Under the pieces are notes generated by a model, which was not told the origin of the DNA, ran no database searches, and was given only the letters and a program-made list of their open reading frames with translations. Shown one piece after another: positions 1-7,864 of a stretch of 44,521 nucleotides of DNA. The position numbers and the translations under genes are program-made. The stretch is from positions 1 to 44,521 of the forward strand of contig CAMCFJ010000025.1 in assembly GCA_945874105.1 (NCBI GenBank). Reading direction: 5' to 3'. How positions within the stretch are numbered: position 1 is the stretch's first letter; every line of letters starts with the position of its first letter. This DNA comes from Candidatus Nitrotoga sp. CP45 (GTDB lineage Bacteria > Pseudomonadota > Gammaproteobacteria > Burkholderiales > Gallionellaceae).

Positions 1-107
1 GGATTCTCGTTTCACCAAAGCCATCCTGTTTTGAGTTTATCGAAACGAGAGTGATGGTTGCTACAGTGATACCTTTCATAATCAATGTAAATTTCAATAA
101 CAAAATT

Positions 108-818
108 ATGTACACAGCAAGCGGATTGAGCGACAAGGAGCACTGCATCAAAGAATATGCACCGCTGGTAAAGCGTATTGCGCATCATTTGATGCTGCGA
201 TTGCCCAGCAGCATAGAAGTAGGTGACCTTATTCAGGCTGGCATGATGGGGCTTTTGGAGGCAGCTGGGCGCTATGATGAGTTGCGTGGCGCGCAGTTTG
301 AAACTTACGCCTCGCAACGCATCCGCGGTTCGATGCTGGACGAATTGCGCCAAGCCGATTGGATGCCACGCAGCTTGCGCCGCGATATGCGCCGAATTGA
401 AGCAGCCCTCAGCAAACTACAGCAACAATTGGGCAAGCCGCCAAGTGAAACGGAACTTGCCAAGGAATTGGGCATGCCGCTGACCGAATATCAGCATATG
501 TTGTTCACGGCGCGTGGCGCGCAATTAATATATTACGAAGATTTTCATAACGAAGGTGAAGATGATTTCTTTGAGCGTTATGATTTTGAAGGCGAGGCCA
601 ATCCGCTCGATGTGTTGCAGGATGAACGTTTTCGCGGCGCGTTGATTAAGGCAATCGAAAATTTGCCGGAACGTGAGCGCATGTTGATGGGCATGCATTA
701 TGAGCAGGATATGAACCTGCGTGAAATCGGTGATGTAATGGGCGTAAGCGAATCGCGGGTGTGCCAGTTGCACAGCCAAGCGGTAGCTCGTTTGCGTAGT
801 TCGTTGAAAGGGCATTAA
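108..818 (+). CDS. fliA: RNA polymerase sigma factor FliA (sigma-28)
   Basis: This is the flagellar class-3 sigma factor. It directs RNA polymerase to late flagellar, motility and chemotaxis promoters. From the ATG at 108 the protein is about 236 residues, the usual FliA length. It opens with the typical FliA N-terminus (YAPLVKRIAHHL), followed by sigma region 2 (GDLIQAGMMGLLEA and FETYASQRIRGSMLDELR), region 3, and a region 4 helix-turn-helix (LREIGDVMGVSESRVCQLHSQA). The frame is open further upstream, and a GTG at 51 and ATG at 54 would add about 19 residues that do not look like FliA, so 108 is preferred although its ribosome site is weak. The stop codon overlaps the next start by one base (TAATG), which suggests coupling to motC. 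The family call is secure; only the start is uncertain. Confidence 0.95.
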   Translation: MYTASGLSDKEHCIKEYAPLVKRIAHHLMLRLPSSIEVGDLIQAGMMGLLEAAGRYDELRGAQFETYASQRIRGSMLDELRQADWMPRSLRRDMRRIEAALSKLQQQLGKPPSETELAKELGMPLTEYQHMLFTARGAQLIYYEDFHNEGEDDFFERYDFEGEANPLDVLQDERFRGALIKAIENLPERERMLMGMHYEQDMNLREIGDVMGVSESRVCQLHSQAVARLRSSLKGH

Positions 819-1558
819 TGGACAAGCTTAGCTTAGCCGGTCTGTTGCTTGGCATAGGCGGTATATTAGGCGGGCAATTACTAGAAGGCGGCGAGCTATC
901 CATTCTATTTCAGGGCGCAGCTTTTATCATCGTATTCGGCGGTACACTGGGTGCCGTGATGCTGCAAAGCCCACTAAATATTTTTTTAGCGGGCATCAAA
1001 ATGGGCCGTTGGGTGTTCGTTACACCACAATTATCCCCGCAGAAATTAATCTACCAGATTACCTCTTGGAGCAAACAGGCACAAAAGGAAGGAATACTTG
1101 TTCTGGAGCCACACATTGCCAGAAACAGCGATTCATTTGTTAAAAAAGGACTTCAGTTACTGGTGGATGGCAACAGTGCGGAAAAAATTCGAGAGGTACT
1201 TGAGATAGATAATCATACATATGAACAATTGCGATTCCAGTCTGCACGTATATGGGAATCAGCAGCAGGTTATGCGCCGACTATCGGCATTCTAGGCGCT
1301 GTGCTTGGGTTGATTCACGTCATGCAGAGTCTTGGTGAACCGTCAAAACTGGGAGCAGGTATTGCGGTTGCGTTTATTTCTACCATTTACGGTGTGGCGC
1401 TTGCGAATCTGGTTTTTTTGCCCATGGCCAATAAATTGAAAATATTGATTCTGCAACAGATAGTGATGCGAGAAATATTGGTAGATGGACTTATAGCCAT
1501 CGCTAGTGGCGAGAGTCCGCGTTTCATCGAGAGCAAGTTGCAGGGATTTATTCCTTAA
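818..1558 (+). CDS. motC: flagellar motor stator protein MotC (MotA family)
   Basis: This is the inner-membrane proton-channel subunit of a flagellar stator, partner of the MotB-type protein encoded next. It has 246 residues with four predicted hydrophobic segments: near residues 4–24, 30–50, about 148–170 and 180–203. The MotA/TolQ/ExbB signature lies around residues 150–190 (GYAPTIGILGAVLGLIHVM and the following AVAFISTIYGVALANL). Its length, and its position between fliA and a MotD-type gene, match the MotC/MotD stator of Pseudomonas-type flagellar clusters rather than the longer (about 285-residue) MotA. It overlaps the fliA stop by one base and lies 3 bp from motD, so the three genes are probably co-transcribed. 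Confidence 0.9.
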   Translation: MDKLSLAGLLLGIGGILGGQLLEGGELSILFQGAAFIIVFGGTLGAVMLQSPLNIFLAGIKMGRWVFVTPQLSPQKLIYQITSWSKQAQKEGILVLEPHIARNSDSFVKKGLQLLVDGNSAEKIREVLEIDNHTYEQLRFQSARIWESAAGYAPTIGILGAVLGLIHVMQSLGEPSKLGAGIAVAFISTIYGVALANLVFLPMANKLKILILQQIVMREILVDGLIAIASGESPRFIESKLQGFIP

Positions 1559-1561
1559 GCC

Positions 1562-2329
1562 ATGGCGCGCCGGGTAAGACATAAAGAACGTGATAACCAT
1601 GATCGTTGGCTGATCTCATATGCTGATTTTATCACGCTGCTATTTGCTTTCTTTGTAGTGATGTATGCAATTTCTTCGGTGAATGAAAATAAATATCAAA
1701 TGTTCAGTGCCTCATTGACTTCCGCATTTGGTAAACAAATAGTCAAATCCGAAGCAACTGTTCCAACCAACGAGCAGGACGTATTGCTTAAATCCCTGGT
1801 GGACAGGAGGGACGCCAAGTTAGCCGAACAACAGCAGGAAGCCATGCAGGACATCACCAAAAATATCAATCAAGTCATGGACGCATTGGTAAAAAATGGC
1901 GAAGTTAGTGTGATGCAGACCAATCGCGGCGTAGCGATCGAAATTAATGCCAGTGCGCTATTCAACCAGGGTGATGCAGTAATACAAGGCGGTGCAATAA
2001 ACATTTTGGCGGAAGTGGCGAAGGTACTGGAGCAGGTCAATCTGGCCATTGAGGTCGAAGGACATACCGATGACATCCCTATTAACACTCAGAAGTTCCC
2101 ATCCAATTGGGAGTTGTCCTCGGCACGTGCCAGTAGCGTAGTGCGCCTATTTATCGAGCATGGCTTAAAGTCAGGGCACCTGAAAGCGATAGGCTCCGCC
2201 GCCAACTATCCTGTTACATCCAATGACACGGCCGATGGACGCGCGCGAAATCGCCGAATTACAGTGACAATATTGTCACCTGCCTCTGACAGAACAACCC
2301 AAACGCCTAAAAAGTCGGCCATCAAATAA
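1562..2329 (+). CDS. motD: flagellar motor stator protein MotD (MotB/OmpA family)
   Basis: This is the peptidoglycan-anchoring subunit of the MotC/MotD stator. It has 255 residues. A short basic N-terminus leads into the MotB plug and single membrane helix (DRWLISYADFITLLFAFFVV). The Asp in SYADF is the conserved proton-conducting residue. A linker rich in Gln and Lys follows, then an OmpA-like peptidoglycan-binding domain from about residue 120 to 240, with the motifs VEGHTDDIPI and NWELSSARASSVV and the closing NRRITVTI. It follows motC with a 3-bp gap. The downstream gene is convergent and no clear intrinsic terminator is visible between them. Confidence 0.92.
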   Translation: MARRVRHKERDNHDRWLISYADFITLLFAFFVVMYAISSVNENKYQMFSASLTSAFGKQIVKSEATVPTNEQDVLLKSLVDRRDAKLAEQQQEAMQDITKNINQVMDALVKNGEVSVMQTNRGVAIEINASALFNQGDAVIQGGAINILAEVAKVLEQVNLAIEVEGHTDDIPINTQKFPSNWELSSARASSVVRLFIEHGLKSGHLKAIGSAANYPVTSNDTADGRARNRRITVTILSPASDRTTQTPKKSAIK

Positions 2330-2405
2330 TACGAAACGTCTTTCCCGCTCTCATCAAGAAAGCGGAGCCGGCTCCCATGAATACCCACCTATAGAAACTG
2401 TCGGC

Positions 2406-5036
2406 TTATTGCGGCGCGCACATAACCACGCCCTCGTTGCTCCAACCACGTGCTTCTACCTGTTGTATGGCGGCAAGGTTGCTGGTGATGCGGTGGTTGG
2501 AATCGACGCCTCGGGCGAATCCATTGTTATAGGCGCGGTAGACCGGCACAGTCCCGGTAAGACAAGAACCATTGGTTGGCGGAGTAGAGACAAAATCCAG
2601 GCTCTCGAAATTCCAGCTCTTTATGGTGAGTTTGCGCGGATCTCCCATAGGGATTTGTTGATCTTTCAGCCCTTGGCATTCCGCCGAATCCACCGTATAG
2701 AAATGTGAGTTTGGCCCGGGTGATTGGCTACCATAGAAGCGACAGACGGGGGTGCTGCCGCCCGACTTGAAGGTATTTCCTGTGCGACTCCAGCCTAGCC
2801 CCGCGCTCCCGCCGTCGATTGCCGCTGCTTCGCTTGAGTCGGCGGTGATAAAGTAGTTGTCGAGATTGGTGTTGTAAAACTCGATCACATTTGCTGAGGT
2901 TGCTGGAGCAGAAGTTCTGGTCACCACTAAAGTAACATCATCTACAAAAAAATCGGTTGGCAAATCCGAATCAGTCGTTGCAACAAATTTAATCCTGATT
3001 GTTTGCCCCTTGTAACCACCCAGGTTGCATCCGGCACTTTGAACCCAGTCCATTGTTGCATTAAGGTTCGATAAAGATTGATTAGAACAGGTCGCATAGG
3101 TACTTGCATTAGGTGGGCTGTAAATCCTGGCTGACATGGAATCAAATGCCGTGGCGCTCGATGTTTCAAAGGTCTCAATCCAGTAATAGAATTTTAGAAT
3201 GGCTCCTTGTGCATCTGCTGGAATCGTCACATCCTGGTAAAGGTTATCTACACAATTGTTATAACCACACAGCCATGCATACCAACTATTGGTAGTGGAG
3301 GGATTCAGATAGGCAGTAATTACCGGATAACCATTTGCAGTTTGCTCAGTCCATGAGACTGGCCCACTTTCAAATCCGGAATTATGAAGAATATTCGCAA
3401 CCGCGCCTATGGAACCCGATTGGGTCACGGTGTAAGTCTTTCCAGCAACAGTCAAAGTTCCCGTGCGGGAACTAGTGTTGGGATTTTCTTGAAGAGCATA
3501 ACTGACTGTACCGTTGCCACTACCGCTATTGCCCGACGTGACAGTTAGCCAACTTGCACTGCTGGTGCTGCTCGCGGCAGCCCACGTACAACCAGCACCA
3601 GTTGTAACTGCAATACTGCCGGTTGAACTGTTTGACCCAAATGATTTACTGGTTTCAGAAATAGCGTAGGCACACGACGTGGCTACTCCAATCGCCATCT
3701 GCAAATTAAGGCGGGGTTTGGTAATGCCGTTTTTGCTGTCTGTCACCATCTCACCGTTCGTGAGGCGGGCCACGGTTTGATCCAAAGTTTCACTCGGGAA
3801 CGAAGCTCTCAGAACTGCCACTGCACCCGCCACATGAGGCGAGGCTTGAGATGTACCGCTTTCAGTTATCCCTGCCGCCAGTATCTTGGAACCTGGGGCA
3901 AGCAGAGTTAGAAACGACGCACTATTGGAAAAACAGGTGACCTTGTCGGCGGTAGTGGAGGGGTCTTGGCAACGCGATGGAAGGCCCCAATTCTGTTGCC
4001 CAATATTCGAATCATAAACTGCACCAACCGAAATAACTCCTGAAGTGGCGGCTGGCTGGAGTAAAGCATTTGTGTATCCATCATTCCCAGCCGCAGCAAC
4101 GGTCAATATACCCGCCGCTCGGGCCTGATTGACTACAACGTTATAGAATCCGTTAGTCACAGGCGATGTCTGCGGTTCACTACCTAAACTTAAATTTATT
4201 GCGACGATGTTATAGGTTGCCTTATGGGCAATTACCCAATTTACTGCATCGATGATGTCTGAACGGTTGGCGGTTGAGCCACTAAACACATCCAGCGCCA
4301 CGATTTTCGTTCCCGGTGCCACCCCCAGCACAATGCCGGCAACATTTGTACCGTGATGACCATCGTCATCCAACTCCCCGTCACTAAGAGCAAAGTCTTG
4401 AGCGTAAACCACCTTGCAGTTGGCTGGCACTCCAGGGGATGTGCATGAGCCAAAGGCTGAACCGGTGTAGTCCACCCCAGTATCCAACACCGCTACAGAC
4501 GTTCCAGCCCCCAGATTGCCCTGGGCAGCCACTTGGGGCTGTCCGATAAGGGGCAAACTTTCAGCAAGAGCCAGTCGCTCAACGGTGTCCTCGTAAACGC
4601 CCACGACGCCTGGATGGGCAAGCAGTTTGTCGAGTGCTTCCCTGGAGTGAATACGGACAAAACTCAATGGAAGATGGCTGTAGTCCTTCAGAACCGTGGC
4701 TTCATGCGATCCAAAGACGGAATGGATTTCTTGTTTTTTCTCGGCGTAGCGGGCAGCCTTGTGTTCAACCATAAGGTTGTGATGCGATGCTAGCCCCATC
4801 TCCAATGCCAGTATCTGTGCTTCTTTCTGCGTTGCACTGTCATCGTAAACCACTATGAAATCATGTGACGTTCCGGCGTTCATCTTCTCTAAAAGTTGCA
4901 AAGATGCCTTGCCCTTGCTTCCGCCAGGCACTTGGGCATAAGCAAAATTTGCGCTCAACAAAATAGCCACAAGGAGTGACGCAATCAATTGCATCGATAC
5001 CTTGCCAATCGTTCCAAGCAAGCAGAAATGTTTCAT
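2406..5036 (-). CDS. secreted subtilisin-like serine protease (S8) with I9 propeptide, BACON-like and DUF5648-like domains
   Basis: This is an exported endopeptidase of 876 residues. A signal peptide of about 34 residues ends at AYA, and an inhibitor-I9-type propeptide runs from about 45 to 155. The peptidase S8 domain (about 172–450) has Asp185 (VLDTGVD), His228 (HGTNVAG), oxyanion Asn318 (AAGND) and nucleophile Ser396 (GTSQASPHVAG), so the catalytic triad is complete. A BACON-like domain follows at about 455–540. A jelly-roll-like segment at about 545–707 has paired cysteines and ends in FFVDDVTLVV. A DUF5648-like domain at about 715–876 begins at VIEFYNTNLDNYFIT. The ATG overlaps the stop of the upstream lipoprotein gene by 4 bp (ATGA), so translation is probably coupled. 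The catalytic assignment is secure; accessory-domain names come from recognised motifs. Confidence 0.92.
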   Translation of the reverse strand: MKHFCLLGTIGKVSMQLIASLLVAILLSANFAYAQVPGGSKGKASLQLLEKMNAGTSHDFIVVYDDSATQKEAQILALEMGLASHHNLMVEHKAARYAEKKQEIHSVFGSHEATVLKDYSHLPLSFVRIHSREALDKLLAHPGVVGVYEDTVERLALAESLPLIGQPQVAAQGNLGAGTSVAVLDTGVDYTGSAFGSCTSPGVPANCKVVYAQDFALSDGELDDDGHHGTNVAGIVLGVAPGTKIVALDVFSGSTANRSDIIDAVNWVIAHKATYNIVAINLSLGSEPQTSPVTNGFYNVVVNQARAAGILTVAAAGNDGYTNALLQPAATSGVISVGAVYDSNIGQQNWGLPSRCQDPSTTADKVTCFSNSASFLTLLAPGSKILAAGITESGTSQASPHVAGAVAVLRASFPSETLDQTVARLTNGEMVTDSKNGITKPRLNLQMAIGVATSCAYAISETSKSFGSNSSTGSIAVTTGAGCTWAAASSTSSASWLTVTSGNSGSGNGTVSYALQENPNTSSRTGTLTVAGKTYTVTQSGSIGAVANILHNSGFESGPVSWTEQTANGYPVITAYLNPSTTNSWYAWLCGYNNCVDNLYQDVTIPADAQGAILKFYYWIETFETSSATAFDSMSARIYSPPNASTYATCSNQSLSNLNATMDWVQSAGCNLGGYKGQTIRIKFVATTDSDLPTDFFVDDVTLVVTRTSAPATSANVIEFYNTNLDNYFITADSSEAAAIDGGSAGLGWSRTGNTFKSGGSTPVCRFYGSQSPGPNSHFYTVDSAECQGLKDQQIPMGDPRKLTIKSWNFESLDFVSTPPTNGSCLTGTVPVYRAYNNGFARGVDSNHRITSNLAAIQQVEARGWSNEGVVMCAPQ

Positions 5037-5485
5037 GGTTTCGAATCCCGGAGAATTAAGTTTTCTTGCCTGTCCTCGTATGCTTTCACAACAGAGGGGT
5101 TTGCAAGCAATTCCTTCAGTGTCGCGGTAGAGCGAAACCGAAGGAACATGAGAGGTAGAGAGTTGTAGTTCTTGAGTATTTCAACTTGACCTGAGGGTAG
5201 CACGGAAATTACGGCCTTCTTAATTGCAGCATAATTTTTCGCCTTGAATCTCAAGGTGTCCGCGTCATCAAACATAATTCCTTTCGTTATATTTAACTCC
5301 GATGCCTGAGCCAGAATCGCAACGTCATCGAATACAACGATCAGATCTTGCTGTTCGCCGGCCGCCAGTTTTTCCCAAACAGTAAGCGGCACCTTGTCCT
5401 CACCAATAGCTGTCGCACAGCCTGTCAGCGCGTAGCATCCAATGCCTAACATTAAGACGATAAAAAAGAAACGCATTAATCGCAT
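5033..5485 (-). CDS. small lipoprotein homologous to the I9 propeptide of the adjacent subtilase
   Basis: This protein has 150 residues. A lipoprotein signal peptide ends in the lipobox LTGC with Cys23 as the lipidation site, so the mature protein should be membrane-anchored. The rest has no protease domain and parallels residues 45–155 of the protease encoded next. WEKLAAGEQQDLIVVFDD matches LEKMNAGTSHDFIVVYDD, ILKNYNSLPLMFLR matches VLKDYSHLPLSFVR, and ELLANPSVVKAYED matches KLLAHPGVVGVYED. It is therefore a free-standing propeptide/I9-like domain. A good ribosome site (GAGGT) lies 5 bp before the ATG. The 4-bp overlap with the protease gene suggests balanced synthesis. A role as chaperone, inhibitor or immunity protein for the protease is inference. 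Confidence 0.85.
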   Translation of the reverse strand: MRLMRFFFIVLMLGIGCYALTGCATAIGEDKVPLTVWEKLAAGEQQDLIVVFDDVAILAQASELNITKGIMFDDADTLRFKAKNYAAIKKAVISVLPSGQVEILKNYNSLPLMFLRFRSTATLKELLANPSVVKAYEDRQENLILRDSKP

Positions 5486-5503
5486 TTTTACCTCAATAGT
5501 TCA

Positions 5504-5698
5504 TCAAGTTGCATTTATATGCAAAAGCACTTTCAAGAAAACTAAATTCATGTCCGCGTAGCATTTCATAATCATATTTTTTCCCGGCTCATTTCTGATG
5601 CGCGAAAGCCCCCTCGCGGCAACCCGGCCAATCTCAGCCATGGAGGATATGCCTGGAAGTTGAACTGACATATTATAAATAAAATCTTCAGATTTCAT
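5504..5698 (-). CDS. doubtful small ORF upstream of the lipoprotein
   Basis: This 64-residue frame begins MKSEDFIYNMSVQLPG and has no recognisable domain, signal peptide or membrane helix. It lies 18 bp upstream of the lipoprotein gene on the same strand, so it could be a leader gene of that unit. Without a familiar motif it may equally be chance. Together with the bases up to 5805 it fills the divergent gap between the protease unit and the permease gene; I see no other gene there. Confidence 0.2.
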   Translation of the reverse strand: MKSEDFIYNMSVQLPGISSMAEIGRVAARGLSRIRNEPGKNMIMKCYADMNLVFLKVLLHINAT

Positions 5699-5805
5699 GT
5701 TTGAATAGTTTGTCGATCTATTCTTGATCTACCTTCAATACCAAGTTCAGGTAACATTGGAATACAAAATAATGAATGCCATTTACCTGGTCTCCAGAGT
5801 TGCAT

Positions 5806-6873
5806 ATGAATTCCTCAGAATTTCAGAAAAAAACCTTTCTACTCCTGTTAACTGTAGTCTCCATTGCATTCGTCTGGATCATATGGCCTTTTTTCGGTGC
5901 AGTTTTTTGGGGTACCGTCCTTGCCATAATGTTTGCGCCCCTCTATCGTCGTCTGCTCGCTGTAACGCGTGGCAGGCAAAATCTGGCAGCGCTCGCCACT
6001 TTGGTGCTTTGTCTGGTTATCGTAATTTTACCGCTGACGTTTATTACCGCTTCACTCGTGCAGGAGGGAATCAATTTTTACCAAAAACTACAGTCGGGAG
6101 AGTTGCATTTTGGCACGCATTTGCAGCAGGTCATTAATGCCTTGCCGCGATGGATGGTCGATCTGTTGGATCGTTTCGGATTCGGAAATATTTCTGCGTT
6201 GCAGGAAAAACTATCTGCCAGCATGATGGAAGGCAGTAACTTCATTGCAGCTCAGGTTTTCACTGTTGGTCAAAATACATTTGAGTTCATCGTCAGTTTT
6301 GGCATCATGCTGTATTTGCTGTTTTTCCTGCTACGAGAAGGTTCCGCTGTGTCCGGGCGAATCAGGCAAGCCATTCCATTAAGCATGGAACATAAACGGT
6401 ATTTGTTCAGCAAGTTCATCACGACCCTTCGTGCGACGGTAAAAGGCAACATCGCTGTAGCTGCGGTACAAGGAGCGTTAGGTGGTGTAATCTTCTGGAT
6501 TCTTGGAATTCAGGGACCATTATTCTGGGGTGTCCTGATGGCATTTCTTTCGCTATTGCCTGCCATTGGTGCAGCATTAATATGGGTACCGGTCGCAATT
6601 TATTTTTTCATCACAGGTGATATTTGGAGCGGCGTAATCCTGACCGCATTTGGCGTGCTTGTGATAGGACTGATCGATAACATTCTTCGGCCTATACTCG
6701 TCGGTAAGGACACACAAATGCCAGACTACGTAGTACTTATTTCAACGCTAGGTGGTATGGCTCTTTTTGGTTTGAACGGTTTCATCATCGGTCCGGTGAT
6801 AGCAGCATTGTTCATTGCTGCATGGGATCTCTTTTCTTCGTCGAATGAAGCAGGTAAAGAGTTAAAATTGTAA
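5806..6873 (+). CDS. AI-2E family transporter (PerM/YdiK-like permease)
   Basis: This is a polytopic inner-membrane protein of about 355 residues from the ATG at 5806. Hydrophobic pairs lie at the N-terminus (TFLLLLTVVSIAFVWIIWPFFGAVFWGTVLAIMF) and near residues 60–80. A central soluble region follows, then a conserved C-terminal set of helices including GALGGVIFWILGIQGPLFWG, LPAIGAALIWVPVAIYF and the family motif DNILRPILVG. Members have been tied to autoinducer-2 export or ion antiport, but the substrate cannot be read here. An ATG at 5776 in the same frame would add ten residues; both starts have weak ribosome sites. It precedes lpxO in the same direction with an 85-bp gap. Confidence 0.85.
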   Translation: MNSSEFQKKTFLLLLTVVSIAFVWIIWPFFGAVFWGTVLAIMFAPLYRRLLAVTRGRQNLAALATLVLCLVIVILPLTFITASLVQEGINFYQKLQSGELHFGTHLQQVINALPRWMVDLLDRFGFGNISALQEKLSASMMEGSNFIAAQVFTVGQNTFEFIVSFGIMLYLLFFLLREGSAVSGRIRQAIPLSMEHKRYLFSKFITTLRATVKGNIAVAAVQGALGGVIFWILGIQGPLFWGVLMAFLSLLPAIGAALIWVPVAIYFFITGDIWSGVILTAFGVLVIGLIDNILRPILVGKDTQMPDYVVLISTLGGMALFGLNGFIIGPVIAALFIAAWDLFSSSNEAGKELKL

Positions 6874-6958
6874 ATGTTCAATCTTAAAAGTGATGCCAAA
6901 TTTAGGTGGCGATCAGAACTAAATTTCTCTTTGAGAAGCTGTAAATGGAGGGGTTGTT

Positions 6959-7858
6959 ATGAAATGGGCAGTGATCTCGATTTATTTTATATCAATTTTT
7001 ACCGTACATTTTCGGGGTAAGGTCCGTCTTCCTTTTTTTCGTCAGTTATTCGATCACTCATCCATCGTGGCTCCGATGAATCTGTTCATGTACCTGTTTT
7101 CAGGGGTTCCTTACACAGCCTATTTTCCTGTCAGTAACTTTCGCGGCTTGGAATTGCTGGAAGAAAACTGGGAAATAATCAGAACTGAAGCTCTTAACCT
7201 GCAAGCTTTGCATAAGATCAAATCTGCGGAAAAAAACGATGATGCCGGTTTTAATTCGTTCTTTAAAAATGGATGGAAACGCTTTTATCTAAAATGGTAT
7301 GACGCCAGCCATCCATCAGCTGAATACTATTGCCCCCAAACGGTTGCACTGTTGCGTGCTATTCCGTGCGTGAAAGCCGCCATGTTTGCAGAATTGGGGC
7401 CAGGCGGAAAGCTCAATGAGCATCGCGATCCTTTCGCGGGATCACTGCGCTATCACCTTGGTTTGGTGACGCCCAATGATGATCGTTGCTTTATAGAAGT
7501 CGATGGTCAGCGCTATAGTTGGCGAGATGGGCAGGCCGTTGTCTTTGATGAAACCTATATTCATTGGGCTCAAAATGGATGCGACACCAATCGCATTATC
7601 TTGTTTTGCGACATTGAGCGTCCCATGCGCTACCGCTGGGCACAAGCGGTTAACAAATGGTTAGGCAGAACAATCGTGACCGCAGCAAGTTCGCCCAATG
7701 AAACCGGGGATCAAACAGGCGGTATCAACAAAATATTCCGATTTGTTTGGTTGGCAGGCCAGTATCGTAGAAAACTGAAAGCATGGAATCGATCTTTATA
7801 TTACGTGATCAAAGGAGGATTAATTCTAGCCGTGGCCATTTTGATTATTTGGATTTGA
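6959..7858 (+). CDS. lpxO: LpxO-type lipid A 2-hydroxylase (aspartyl/asparaginyl beta-hydroxylase family)
   Basis: This is an Fe(II)/2-oxoglutarate-dependent dioxygenase predicted to 2-hydroxylate an acyl chain of lipid A at the inner membrane. The 299 residues match the LpxO length of about 300. An N-terminal membrane helix leads into VHFRGKVR, followed by the family stretches ENWEIIRTEAL, GFNSFFKNGWKRFYLKWYD and AGSLRYHLGLVTPN. The metal-binding motif is seen as HRDPF plus a second His in ETYIHWAQN; an Arg in NRIILFCD is the likely oxoglutarate ligand. A C-terminal hydrophobic helix (LILAVAILIIWI) is present. The start has a strong GGAGG site. The stop lies 6 bp from the convergent alaS stop. 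Confidence 0.9.
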   Translation: MKWAVISIYFISIFTVHFRGKVRLPFFRQLFDHSSIVAPMNLFMYLFSGVPYTAYFPVSNFRGLELLEENWEIIRTEALNLQALHKIKSAEKNDDAGFNSFFKNGWKRFYLKWYDASHPSAEYYCPQTVALLRAIPCVKAAMFAELGPGGKLNEHRDPFAGSLRYHLGLVTPNDDRCFIEVDGQRYSWRDGQAVVFDETYIHWAQNGCDTNRIILFCDIERPMRYRWAQAVNKWLGRTIVTAASSPNETGDQTGGINKIFRFVWLAGQYRRKLKAWNRSLYYVIKGGLILAVAILIIWI

Positions 7859-7864
7859 CCTTGC

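Noticed and set aside
1-54. End of an upstream gene (flhG expected before fliA)
   Set aside because: A frame is open to the TGA at 52–54 but is only 17 codons and does not match an FlhG C-terminus that I recognise.
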